A stretch of 64,000 nucleotides of DNA from Nematostella vectensis (lineage: Eukaryota > Cnidaria > Anthozoa > Actiniaria > Edwardsiidae): contig NC_064039.1 in the NCBI RefSeq assembly GCF_932526225.1, forward strand, positions 3,857,001 through 3,921,000, given 5' to 3'. A program made the position numbers and the translations under genes. Positions 38,701 to 48,451 of this stretch are shown here, one piece after another. The number at the start of each line of letters is the position of its first letter. The stretch's first letter is position 1. The notes beneath the pieces are model-generated. The model was not told where the DNA came from, made no database searches, and saw nothing but the letters and a program-made list of their open reading frames with translations.

Positions 38701-40646
38701 ACCAAAGGGGTAATATATATAATGTCTTTTTTGTGATAAGAACCATAACAGATGCCGCTTCCTTCACATACCATGGACCATGACCATGGAGATCACCCAC
38801 CCCACCCTTCCTGAGGATTGTTTGTGTTGTCAGGGATGACATTGAGTACCACAAGACTGACTTAAAGAACTTCATGTATGAGCCATGCTTATAAGGGTTT
38901 TCAAGAATAAAAAGAGGAAATCTGTATCTAGCACTGTTATATTAGTTCAACCTCCCCCATCCTTACCCTTCCCCCCACAAAAAAAACTAAAAATATGCAC
39001 AGTTTCAAACTCTTAACCAAGTCTTACCTCTCTGGTGTCTGAATCTGGTCAAGATCTTCAATATCAACATCCTCATCAAGTTCGGCGCTAGCCTCTTTCC
39101 TAGAGTCCTCTTGGGCTTCTACTGCCCTGGACTCAGCCAACTTTAGGAAGTACCTGATAACGTCCTCCAGTGAGGCAATATTGACTTGTTGGCAAATCAA
39201 CTTGTATTGGTACAGCCCTTCCTTGGCAACATGGCTGCGGCGAAGATCCACACACAACTCTAAGTATTTGAACAAAATGGGTTCGTGGATTTTGTTCTGC
39301 CATGTCCTGTGTTTTTTGCTCTTGATGACATCATAAAGAGCATCTAGAGCAGGCTCTTTTTTCCCAACTTCAATGAACTCTAAAAAAAAAAAAAGATACT
39401 TAATCTATAATCCACATAATATTTAGTATACTCACAATTTGATTGGCTCCAGTACTCACTATCTACTGACCATAGATAACGAGTAGCGAAAAATCAGGCG
39501 TTTCGTGCCTTGTTTGCTATCTATTGACTCATAGGAAACTCGAACTCTTAGTCTAATTGTTAATTATATCATTCTAATACTTATTTTCCTCATCTAAATT
39601 TTCAGTGATTTAGCCAGTACTGTAATTGCTTGAATAAGTGCCTTGCCTAAACATGTTGCACTTAAAAGGCAGCAGTGATTAGGGAGACTGTGTGTTGGGA
39701 AGTAGTCATTCCGGTGATTAGGGAGAATGTGTGTTGGAAGGAAAGTAGTCATTCCGGTGATTAGGGAGAATGTGTGTTGGAAGGAAAGTAGTCATTCCGA
39801 TGATTAGGGAGACTGTGTTTTGGATGGAAAGTAGCTACTCCGGTGATAAGGGAGGCTGTGTGTTGGAAGAGAAGTAGCCATTCCAGTGATGAGGAAGACT
39901 GTACTCTTTTATTAAGAGATAAAAGATTTTGAAATAAGTACCTCCCCGAATAAGTATCTCCCGTAGGTCATGACAAATTAATATTTGAGAATATAGGGTA
40001 TGAGGACAACTGCAGTCAAAAGTTATAATTATCAAGTTACTATTTCATACAGGGCTCTACATTTCTTAACATCTTGTTGCCTCAAACATGAACATAATGT
40101 CTCATATTGTCTCAGATTAGCCTTGGTAATATAGTTTTTTTCGAGTCTTCATTTCGCTTACTGTATGTGACTATGAAAACAATCCATTCAATATGATAAT
40201 GTATAAACTGATTGAAAAGCGAAAATCCATCTTTTGGTAAGCCGATGAGACGGAAATATGTGCCTCCCCATATTGGGCCATATTCCATAGAAATCACCTC
40301 TATGTGACTGTGAATTAGAAGACCATCTTTATTACATTTGTTGAATCTGGAATAAAAAAGTAGTGCACGAACAAGTAGTACACGAAAAAGGCAGTTTTTT
40401 AGTTGTCGCAGTGCACTCTGTCCTTTATATTTTCGAAAATCTAATAAATAAGTTAAGAAAACGTGTCATTTCATGAATTGACCGCAGAAAAGCGCGTGTA
40501 TTTTGAAATCAAAGTAAGAAATGGAGAATTTACATCCTAAAAGACACTTTTATTGGGCCTATTTGTTCCAGTGCCCCTTTCTAAGGAAATTGCTTACCGT
40601 TTGCCCTTTTCAGAGCATTCTCCGGCCTCTGAAAGTAGGTCGGCAT
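26712..40646 (-). CDS. EIF3A: Eukaryotic translation initiation factor 3 subunit A, 22 exons, complete
   Basis: Scaffold subunit of the eIF3 complex, which binds the 40S ribosome in cytoplasmic translation initiation. Minus-strand exons: 40646-40598, 39379-39028, 37422-37259, 37165-37107, 36932-36792, 36709-36501, 36116-35945, 33864-33667, 33221-33105, 32945-32853, 32542-32450, 32254-32117, 32030-31821, 31634-31530, 30778-30665, 30335-30213, 29820-29667, 29394-29188, 28870-28706, 28458-28354, 28218-27634, 26806-26712. All phases agree and give 1215 aa. It begins [17 protein letters not shown], the family start. A PCI domain lies at about 320-500, then a long charged helical spectrin-like region, then Asp/Arg/Gly repeats (RDRDRGGF) at about 900-1180. 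The last exon ends [11 protein letters not shown], matching the conserved C-terminal tryptophan motif of eIF3a. Reading through the donor at 27634 would give a different, less likely C-terminus (stop at 27587). AATAAA overlaps the stop codon region. Confidence 0.97.
26991..27438. repeat. About 94-bp tandem array (5 copies) in the last eIF3a intron
   Basis: Units start GTTGAATAC at about 27002, 27093, 27187, 27281 and 27375 and contain AGTCA(T/G)GGAAGGCTACGTTTG. The array sits inside the intron between the last two exons of eIF3a and does not touch a splice site. Confidence 0.93.
30431..30511 (-). ncRNA. Intronic box C/D snoRNA, copy 1 (eIF3a intron 15)
   Basis: Read on the minus strand, the same sense as the host gene: GCAA, box C ATGATGA (30505-30499), about 60 nt, box D CTGA (30437-30434), TGC. 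The ends can pair GCA/TGC, the short terminal stem typical of these RNAs. The 3' end lies about 95 nt before the exon 16 acceptor. The 15 nt before box D (ATCATCACCCATAAA) are identical in all three copies. No snoRNA database could be searched; family name unknown. Confidence 0.8.
31028..31386 (+). mobile_element. tRNA-derived SINE in eIF3a intron 14
   Basis: The head resembles a tRNA gene, with an A-box-like segment (GTGGCCTAGTGTGTTAGCG) and a perfect B box (GGTTCGAATCC at about 31079-31089), the internal promoter of RNA polymerase III. It continues into a tRNA-unrelated body of about 250 bp and ends in a simple AAACAAACAAACAAAG tail. The head does not fold cleanly into a tRNA with a usable anticodon arm, so this is a retroposon and not a tRNA gene. 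It lies antisense to eIF3a. Confidence 0.85.
32332..32412 (-). ncRNA. Intronic box C/D snoRNA, copy 2 (eIF3a intron 11)
   Basis: Same layout as the copy in intron 15: box C GTGATGA (32406-32400) and box D CTGA (32338-32335) on the sense strand of eIF3a. The 3' end is about 77 nt before the exon 12 acceptor, the distance preferred for intron-encoded C/D snoRNAs. It differs from copy 1 at a few positions in the middle, but not in the guide next to box D. Confidence 0.82.
33297..33375 (-). ncRNA. Intronic box C/D snoRNA, copy 3 (eIF3a intron 8)
   Basis: Box C ATGATGA (33371-33365) and box D CTGA (33303-33300) on the sense strand, with GCA/TGC ends. The 3' end lies about 75 nt upstream of the exon 9 acceptor. 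One copy per intron and steady spacing to the acceptor argue for processed, functional snoRNAs rather than a random repeat. Confidence 0.82.
33865..35944. other. Large AT-rich eIF3a intron 7
   Basis: About 2.1 kb of very AT-rich sequence without a supported gene. A short direct repeat (agctgaatataattattta) occurs twice near 34534-34585. Poly-G and poly-C tracts near 35827 and 35906 and G-rich stretches around 35630 suggest remnants of inserted repeats. Confidence 0.5.
37455..38662. mobile_element. TTAA-flanked non-autonomous DNA element in eIF3a intron 2
   Basis: The left end TTAA|CCCATTCGCTC is mirrored at the right by GAGCTAATGGGT|TTAA, giving short imperfect inverted repeats with TTAA outside (37451-37454 and 38663-38666). 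It is about 1.2 kb long and has no recognisable transposase. The TTAA flanks fit a piggyBac-like insertion; the limits are less sure than for the element in SorCS. Confidence 0.6.
39665..39900. repeat. About 42-bp tandem repeat (about 5 units) in eIF3a intron 1
   Basis: The unit reads approximately GGTGATTAGGGAGAATGTGT followed by gttggaaggaaagtagtcattcc. It lies in the first eIF3a intron, well away from both splice sites. Confidence 0.85.
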
Positions 40647-40867
40647 TTCGGTTTTTCACTTCCTCACGAGAGGAGCTAAAGATGGCGAGCCCTCGTGTGC
40701 GAAAAATACACACTACGCATGCGCAAATAAAGCGCGGTTACATCAGGCCAGTACTTCGTGGATGTGGAAACAACAGGGCATATTTTGTTTAATCACTATA
40801 GTATCCAGCTATGAAGTATCATTCTTTCTGGAGAAGATAAAATAGTACAGAGAATCGAGAATCATCA
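40647..40867. promoter_or_regulatory. Divergent promoter of eIF3a and sulfatase gene A
   Basis: Only 221 bp separate the two start codons, so both promoters must overlap here. The segment contains an NRF1-like palindrome ACGCATGCGCA at 40715-40725 and a YY1-like AAGATGGCGAG at about 40679-40689, both common in CpG-type promoters of housekeeping genes. There is no clear TATA box. The motifs are seen; factor binding is inference. Confidence 0.6.
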
Positions 40868-43075
40868 ATGTATTCGGCGGTAAAAATTCAAATTGCTGGC
40901 TTGATGCTTATTCTACTGGCAGTTCTTGTTCTACCATGTAGCGCTAAACAGAGACCTAATATAGTAATCTTGCTAGTGGACGACCTCGGTATTGCAGACA
41001 TCGGTTGTTTCGGTAATGACACGATTCGTACTCCTCATATAGACAAGCTTGCGCGCGAGGGAGCAGCTCTGAGACACAATCTGTCCCCTGCGCCAATTTG
41101 CACACCAAGTCGGGCTGCTTTCATGACTGGACGATATGCAGTGCGACTAGGGATGGCCGCAAAACCAGAGGAATGTGAAGTGTTTGTGCATAACGCTGCA
41201 AGCGGAGGACTTCCACAAAACGAGACCACCTTTGCAGAACTGTTGTCTGGAAATGGCTACATGACAGGTTAGATAGCTTTTTTTGTTGTGCACTTTACGA
41301 TGCAAAAAAATGATGCGTAGATAGAATAAACTCACGACACATTTTAATCACGATTTCTTTGTGAGAGCGTCAGGGGGGTGCGAAAACCACAAAACAGCAG
41401 AGAGAGAAACCACGCAGCATCATCATCACATCATATTAATGATGATATTATAGAGAGCCTGTCTTGTGTTTTGATGTATTGTGCATTATGTGGTTTTAAG
41501 CAGCACATATTTCATGTTACTAGATTCTCATGCTTTGGCATTTGTTTGTTTACAAAACACCTCATTCAATTTTTGGAAAAGTAAGAATTTCATATTTCCT
41601 TTTTTCAGGTTTAGTTGGCAAATGGCATCTTGGACTGAACCTTGCATCATCCTCCGACTTTCATTTCCATCCATTGAAGCATGGGTTTAATCACTTTTAT
41701 GGCATTCCTCTCACTAACTTTTATGGTTGTGAACCACAAGGAGTTGACTATATCTTACCTAACCTGAAACCGCTTACATTAACTGCATTGATTGTGCTAG
41801 GGGCCGCAAGTTTACTGAAAAGACATATATACATTAAGATCCACCTTTCCCTCTTGCTTCTAATTGTATTATTTTATGCTTTTTTGTTACTTATTGACCT
41901 TTCAGGGATTGTGACTAATTGTACCTGTCTCCTGATGAGAGGCTTTGATGTTGTTGAACAGCCAGTTGTTTTAGAAAATTTAACAACAAGGCTTACTGAT
42001 GATGCTATCAAATTCATGAGAAAAAGCCATCCAAAGCCTTTCTTGCTCCTGATGTCTTATGTCAAAGTACACACACCTCTTTTTACATCCAAACCATTTC
42101 AAGGTCACAGTAAGCATGGTAGTTATGGTGATAATGTCGAAGAGCTTGATTGGAGTGTTGGACAAATTATGAAGGAACTTGATGACCTAGGTCTGAGAAA
42201 TGAGACGTTTGTCTACTTTACTTCAGACCATGGTCCACATCTCCACCAGTTTAACCAAAAAGGGAAAAATATTGGAGGCTGGAAAGGGAACTTTAGAGGA
42301 GGTAAGGAATGTCTGTCCATCCATCCGTCTTTCAGTCTGTCTGTTGTATTTACCAATTTTATATGGGTTTAAAGAACAACAAGTGATTCTTTTGTTCAAT
42401 TCTTCCACATACAACATTTGATTTCTCTTTGTTTCAGGTAAAGGTAATAATTGGGAAGGTGGAATCAGAGTCCCTACACTGGTTAGATGGCCATCACACA
42501 TTGAATCAGGGATCAACATTACTGAGCCAACAAACAATTTTGACATTTTTTCAACCATTGCTGACATGACAGGTATACCAGAACCAGCAGATCGAATCAT
42601 AGATGGAAAAAGCTTATTGCCTTTACTAACTAAACAAGAGGAGTACTCCGCCCATGAGTTCATGTACCATTACTGTGGGAAAGATATTCATGCTGTGCGG
42701 TATAGACCAAAAAGAGGCAAGTCTATATGGAAAGCAGTCTTCAAAACCCCAAACCCTGCATTCTTTGATGTGTTAGATGAATACAAGCTTTATGGATGCT
42801 ATGGTGATAAGCTTATCACACACAAGCCGACATTGTTATTTGATCTTACAGCTGACCCTTCAGAGTCTAATCCTTTTGTCCCTACTAAACCCCACTACAA
42901 TGAGATTATGAAGCACATAAATAAAGCTATCAAACACCATCAAGATACTATTGCCCAAGTGCCAAACCAGTTAAGCAAAAATATCTGGTACCCCTGGCTT
43001 CAAGTGTGTTGTAATTTTCCCTTGTGCTCATGTGTAGAGAACAATACAGAATTTGTGTACCCAAAGCTGACATGA
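40868..43075 (+). CDS. Steryl-sulfatase-like enzyme A, three exons
   Basis: Membrane-anchored sulfatase of the STS/arylsulfatase group, expected to cleave sulfate esters in the ER or secretory lumen. Exons 40868-41267, 41609-42301 and 42438-43075 join in phase to 576 aa (human STS is about the same size). Signal peptide 1-26; metal ligands D38/D39 (VDDLG); sulfatase signature CTPSR with the formylglycine cysteine at C78; GKWH with K138 and H140; H288 in VKVHT; D340 in SDHG; K359 in GGWKG. Two hydrophobic helices at about 189-231 form the hairpin that anchors STS in the membrane and is missing from soluble sulfatases. The Cys-rich C-terminus (CCNFPLCSC) is also STS-like. Position 341 is His, where human STS has Gln. 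Substrate is unknown; steroid sulfates are only a guess from family. Confidence 0.95.
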
Positions 43076-43462
43076 TATTTATGTTACATAGTCAAGAATG
43101 ATGTGGAGCATACATTTGTGTTAGGGATCAATTATTAAATCATCAAACAATTTAACCTGGCTGAGCTGAGTCGTCTATTTGTAAAACACATACCCACGTC
43201 GGGACAAATGATCCCCCATTTTTACATTCGGCTTAAAAAAAAAAACAAGAAATGTTAGGGAATCCTTGGAATAACAATGGTTCCAGCCCTCCGTGTCTTG
43301 AAAAACTTGCTCCCCCACCCCCACCCCTTTTTGGAACTCCTGTCCTCCTGGATACGTTCCGGTCATACGTACGATTACGATCAGGGGGTGGTCCAAATGC
43401 CCACAAGGAAAAGTTCATTGCGGGGTCCCTGTGTTGCAGGACTTACCTCCAGTCTAACGAAG
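43076..43462. other. Spacer between the two sulfatase genes
   Basis: Short spacer holding the 3' UTR of gene A and the promoter of gene B. An open frame runs upstream of the gene B start from 43277, but the sequence before 43463 does not resemble a sulfatase N-terminus, while Met at 43463 is followed by a good signal peptide. Confidence 0.5.
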
Positions 43463-46400
43463 ATGGAAGCTTGTCGACCGTGTTTATCGTGTTACGTTTT
43501 TGCGCTTCTTGTAATCTTTTCATCGCTTGCGAGCTCTCAAAAGAAGCCTAACATCTTGATCTTCATTGTTGATGACTTGGGATACGCAGATTTAGGATGT
43601 TTCGGCAATGATTCTCTCGCAACGCCTCACATCGATAAGATTGCCACCGAGGGAGCCAAACTAACTCACAACCTAGCTGGCGAGTCGATCTGCACACCAA
43701 GTCGGGCTGCTTTGCTTACTGGGAGATATCCGGTGCGGACTGGTTTGGTTCCTAGTAGAGGGGGCTTGAGCGAGTATATACGCGTGATCATTTTTACCGC
43801 AAACTCTGGTGGATTGCCTAGAAATGAAACTACCTTCGCAAAAGCGCTGTTGGAAACTGGATACTCCACTGGTATGCTCAATCAATTACATACAGTCACT
43901 GTACGTTTTTGAACATTCAGTCCCCATCCTCTACTAGAAAAAGGAAAGTAATATTGTTTTTGCTACGAAAATTGGTATTAACTTATTGGTTACACGCGCC
44001 GCTCGTTTATGATAATATTATGCACTAGTCATTTGAAACCCCCATGGTCCCATTGAAGTGTTGGGTTAACGTGGGGGTTTAGGGCCTGTTCACATGGAGG
44101 TGGGGGACCTCACCTACCTTGGGTCATGAAAAGGTCGTGTTCACATGCTTGGGGTGAGGTTGCGAATGTGGGGCGTGGTGGCTAAGCACCTACAATAGAA
44201 TGCAATAAACAAGATGGCGGATAGAAGACACGTTGCATCTTTGCAGGATGAACACTCGACAAATGAGATGAAGCTTTCAGCTTTGATGTTGGCGTAGTTG
44301 TTTTGTCCTTTCGTTTGCAAAAACCTCGCTATTAACAAAAGAACCCGAATCTTGGTCAATTTCAAAAGAAGATTCTTCGTTCTCCTTATCTTTATCAGGG
44401 CCATTACTCAACTATTCGAGCTGGTTCTGCCTAAAAAGTTCTCCAGGTCCATACTTTCTGGCAGCCATCTTGAACTTAGCACTCTTTTGGCGGGTTTATG
44501 ATCCCTGTATCAAGGTAACCCCGGGTAGGGGGGTTACCCCACTTCAAAGCATTCAATTGTTGAAAACTCTAAAAAAACCCACCTCACCAAGGCAGGTTAC
44601 CTGGCCCAGCTTCCCGGAAAACCTGCCACAATGGGGTCCCCCACCTGACATGTGAATGCAAACATGAAAAAACGCCTTGCACAATTAACCTACTTTCATC
44701 AATCATACAATCCATGATCAATATCTAACCAGTCAAACATTATATAGCTCCATTCAGGAATAAGTGATCAGGAGTATACAGACTGTGTAATGACTTGCAG
44801 AGTTTTAAATATGCTATGGCTAATCGCATGGCTAAAGGAGGGGGGGAACATTCTTGTTGTTTTTTAGGCAAAATAGCAAGTTTCTGACTTTAAAACACCT
44901 CTACAATCATTAGGAACAGCCAAACCCCCACAGGCACAAAAGGGGCAAATTAATTAGGAAAGTAAATAAGAGAGAATAGGAGACTCTTTTTTCACAAACC
45001 CTGCTTCTCATCTTTTGTGACTTGATCTGAGACTTACCACTTTTTATATCCCATTCAGGCTTGGTAGGGAAATGGCATCTTGGTCTAAGCCGTGATACAG
45101 TAGATGACTTTCACTACCACCCTCTCAACCATGGATTTCAGTATTTCTATGGTCTACCACTCACCAACCTGCGCAACTGTGATTCTGGTGGAGCAGTGCT
45201 TGATCACATATTCCCCAACTGGAGAATGCAAATGGCAGTGTTTATGATTATTGTTGCACTTACAGGATTTACCAGTTACTTCTTAAACAAGATTTCAACC
45301 TTGTCTTTCATGGTTCTTCTAATCGCCCCTCTTATTCTTGTATATCCAGTGTTTCTAGTTGACATTGTCTATCAGAATTTCAACTGCATTCTCATGCGAA
45401 ACTTTGACCTAGTTGAGCAGCCTGTCATTCTTGATAACTTAACAGCTAGATTTACTGATGAAAGTATCCGCTTTATGGTTACCCATAAAGACGATCCCTT
45501 TTTATTAGTGGTTTCATATGCAAAAGTTCACACCGCATTGTTTACCACTGATTATTTTAAGGGCCACAGTGGCCATAGCCCTTATGGTGACAATGTTGAA
45601 GAAATGGACTGGAGTGTTGGACAGATTATGGATGCTTTGGAAGAGCTTGGGGTAAAAAATAACACCTTTGTGTACTTCACTTCTGATAATGGACCTCACC
45701 TGGAAGAGGTGGCTAGGAATTCGGAATATGAAGGTGGCTGGAAAGGCATCTACAAAGGAGGTATGATTAATTTTATAATGATATTCCTTCAGAGAGATAA
45801 GGCAGCATGCCCAAATAGAATAAAAGCCATATCTGTGCCTGCACCCTTTACAACCCAGGAGCTGATCTTCATGCTCGAGGATCCAGCATACTTTGCGGGC
45901 GCTTCCAAAGGTCACTACTGGGAGCGCCCACAAAGTACACTGGATCCTCAAGCACGGCTGATCTTATTCATCCTAGATTTTTTTTAGGGTGGGACACCAT
46001 CCCAAATTGGGAAAGCATCAATCTATAAATAAAACATATGATGGCAGGAGGGCAAATTCTTTTTTTTTTAGCCTAGTTCATTGCACAACTGTGTTTGAGC
46101 ATAACTGAAATTTTATAGCAAATTACAAAATGGCCTCAAACTAAGCTGAAAAAAAATAGTGACAGAAAAGGGGGTCTTGATTTGCCTTTGTGCAGGGCTT
46201 CTGAAATTACGCGAAAAAAAACTCAAAATTATGCGGGATTCTTTGCTAAATTACGCAGAAAATCGAGTTTTCATTGGCTCCTAGCCACCAGCCAATTAAA
46301 AAAGGTATTTTATTATTAGTTTAGCAAAGAACGCCTAGTCATTTTATTTCTTTTCGAAATTCAGTTCGAAATATCGCACTCTTACGAAGAATATCTGTCT

Positions 46401-47305
46401 TTTTTTACGAGAAATAGAAGAACCCTAAAAGAACACATCAGCTGTGCACTTAAATGTTTTGTCTTTCAAAATTTAGCCAAATTATGCGGGACTTAGATTT
46501 CAGAAGCCCTGTTTGTCTTTTAAATTTTGCTCTCTCCCCTCCTTCCATCTCAGGGCCGTGCGAGGCCTGAATGCATTCCCCATCTTGGTGCAACACAGAT
46601 GCAATGTAAACTACCTGTCAATGCTTATTCTAATTTCTCTGTTGCTTAGGCAAAGGGCAGAGCTGGGAAGGTGGCATTAGAGTACCGACTCTAGTGTCAT
46701 GGCCATCCCATATACAACCAGGTATAGAGATTGACGAGCCAACAAATGGAATTGACCTATTTCCAACAGTGCTTGATATAGCAGGAGCAAGCATGCCTAA
46801 TGATCGAATCATTGATGGAAGAAACCTCATTCCACTTCTAACACAACAGAATAAATACTCCCCTCATAAATTCATGTACCACTATTGTGCCAAGGCAGTT
46901 CATGCTGTTCGGTATCGCCCGAGGAGTGGACACACAACCTGGAAAGCACACTTCATGACACCCAAGTATACACCTGGAACAGAAGCATGTTTTGGTTATG
47001 CCGTGTGTGGCTGCTACGAAAGTCAGACTATTACACACAACCCTCCTCTTCTATTCGAGATAACTGCTGACCCATCAGAAAGCACTCCTATCAGCCCAGA
47101 TGATGAGAGATACCAACCAGTGGTTGACAATATCCTTGAAGACTTGAGGAGACATAAGAGTAATGTTGATAGTGTACCAAGTCAGATAGATTACTTTTGG
47201 TGGTATCCTAGGCTACAAATCTGTTGTAATTTCCCATATTGCAGTTGTAGGGAAAATATCACAGAACTAGCGCATTACCCTGGAAAAACACATCAAGAGA
47301 ATTAG
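43463..47305 (+). CDS. Steryl-sulfatase-like enzyme B, three exons
   Basis: Tandem paralogue of the gene just upstream, with the same intron positions and phases. Exons 43463-43871, 45059-45760 and 46650-47305 give 588 aa. It has a signal peptide (about 1-25), VDDLGYAD metal site, CTPSR with the formylglycine cysteine at C77, GKWHLGL, AKVHT, SDNG, GGWKG and the STS-type two-helix membrane hairpin (about WRMQMAVFMIIV to LVDIVY). All sulfatase catalytic positions are present, so it should be active. Unlike gene A it has Asn in SDNG at the metal-ligand position. Its introns are longer and contain three inverted-repeat insertions. The pair most likely arose by local duplication. Confidence 0.95.
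44089..44657. mobile_element. Inverted-repeat DNA element in sulfatase B intron 1
   Basis: The left end TTCACATGGAGGTGGGGGAC is mirrored at the right by GTCCCCCACCTGACATGTGAA, with about 530 bp between. It has no coding potential and resembles a MITE with TTCACATG termini. No clear target duplication was found. Confidence 0.65.
45861..45964. mobile_element. Hairpin-forming MITE in sulfatase B intron 2
   Basis: Near-perfect inverted repeat: GAGGATCCAGCATACTTTGC and GGGCGCTTCC on the left pair with GGGAGCGCCC, ACAAAGTACACTGGATCCTC on the right around a loop of about 15 nt. It lies just inside the intron, so the exon 2 frame appears to run on into it; the splice donor at 45761 excludes it. Confidence 0.7.
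46193..46511. mobile_element. MITE with CAGGGCTTCTGAAAT termini in sulfatase B intron 2
   Basis: A perfect 15-bp terminal inverted repeat, CAGGGCTTCTGAAAT at the left and ATTTCAGAAGCCCTG at the right, bounds 319 bp of AT-rich sequence. The CAGGG..CCCTG ends are reminiscent of hAT-type elements; the flanks show only a vague TTTGT match. Confidence 0.75.
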
Positions 47306-48451
47306 AACCATATAGTATTCATAAGACAAGAATTATTAAAATTTCACTTAATGTTGATAAAACACATAAATCAATATAAATACATCATCCATTATCATCG
47401 GACATTCTCACACAATATATTACAAAATAAGAATTTATCCCTATTTCTATTTTATTTAAATTGAAAGTGAATCCATTTGATCAACCACATAAAAAAACAT
47501 AAGACATCCAGCAACTGTAGCGAGAAACAAATGACAAAAAAATGTTTTTTTCTAAATTTTTATTGTTCCTGAATTTTGCTGTGAGTAAAGGAATAAACCT
47601 AACTGATTTGTGCGTGTGTCAAAATAATTCTGTACATTTAGTCTCTTTACTACAGTAGTCTAAAAAAAAAGCCATTCTGGATTGCTGCGCTATGTAGATC
47701 ATGCTACACATATTTTACAGCTTATTCATTATATCACAAGTGCCATCCTTTATATCTGGATTCAGTTGTGTTTTTTTCTCTGTAATCCTAACCTAATATC
47801 AAGTTTTGCAATGTATAGACAACTGGTTTTCTGTCCAGACAGTACTAAATGCTATAACAAGAGAGATACAAACTTGCAAATTACAAAACTTATGTTTTAA
47901 AGTGATGAAAACTTTGTGAAAATGACTGTTACTACAGAGCACCAAGCCAAAAGACTAGAGCTCTGTAGTGTACTATGACCCACATACATTGACATCTCAA
48001 GCTATCCATGATATTTGCTATTCAAATAATTATTTGTTTCTGTTCTGTGCCATTTGCAGAAAGAATGAGGTAAAGATATGTCTATTTATTTGAAAACCCA
48101 CCAAAAGTTGAAAATAGTTACCAAGTTAAAACCTGTTTTGGAGCACTACAAAGGTTTGCAATGCTAGTATTTTCTAAGCTACTAGCTTGAAAATGTTGCT
48201 ATTCATAAATAAACAATCAGATAGTCGAAGGCTTGCATATTCTTGGATAAAAACAGTTCTCCATTTCTTTTAATAGATAAGTGCTGCTGTTATTGTTAGA
48301 GCTACAGGTAAGTCCTGTGGTCTTTCCAACATTGATAATGATGGAAACCTCTAAAACCTGACAATATATCTGATCTTCCTGCTGCTTCAAATTCTTGCAG
48401 TAGATCTAAGATGATAGATTTGAATGATGGTGTCATTGCTCATTCTTTTAT
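47306..48451. other. Intergenic region between convergent sulfatase B and TMED genes
   Basis: AT-rich and without a supported gene. It should contain the 3' UTRs of both genes; AATAAA is present near 47590 (plus strand). Confidence 0.5.

Noticed and set aside
45761-45987. Extension of sulfatase B exon 2 past the donor
   Set aside because: The open frame enters a hairpin MITE; the donor GTATGA at 45761 and exon 3 at 46650 restore the conserved sulfatase sequence in phase.
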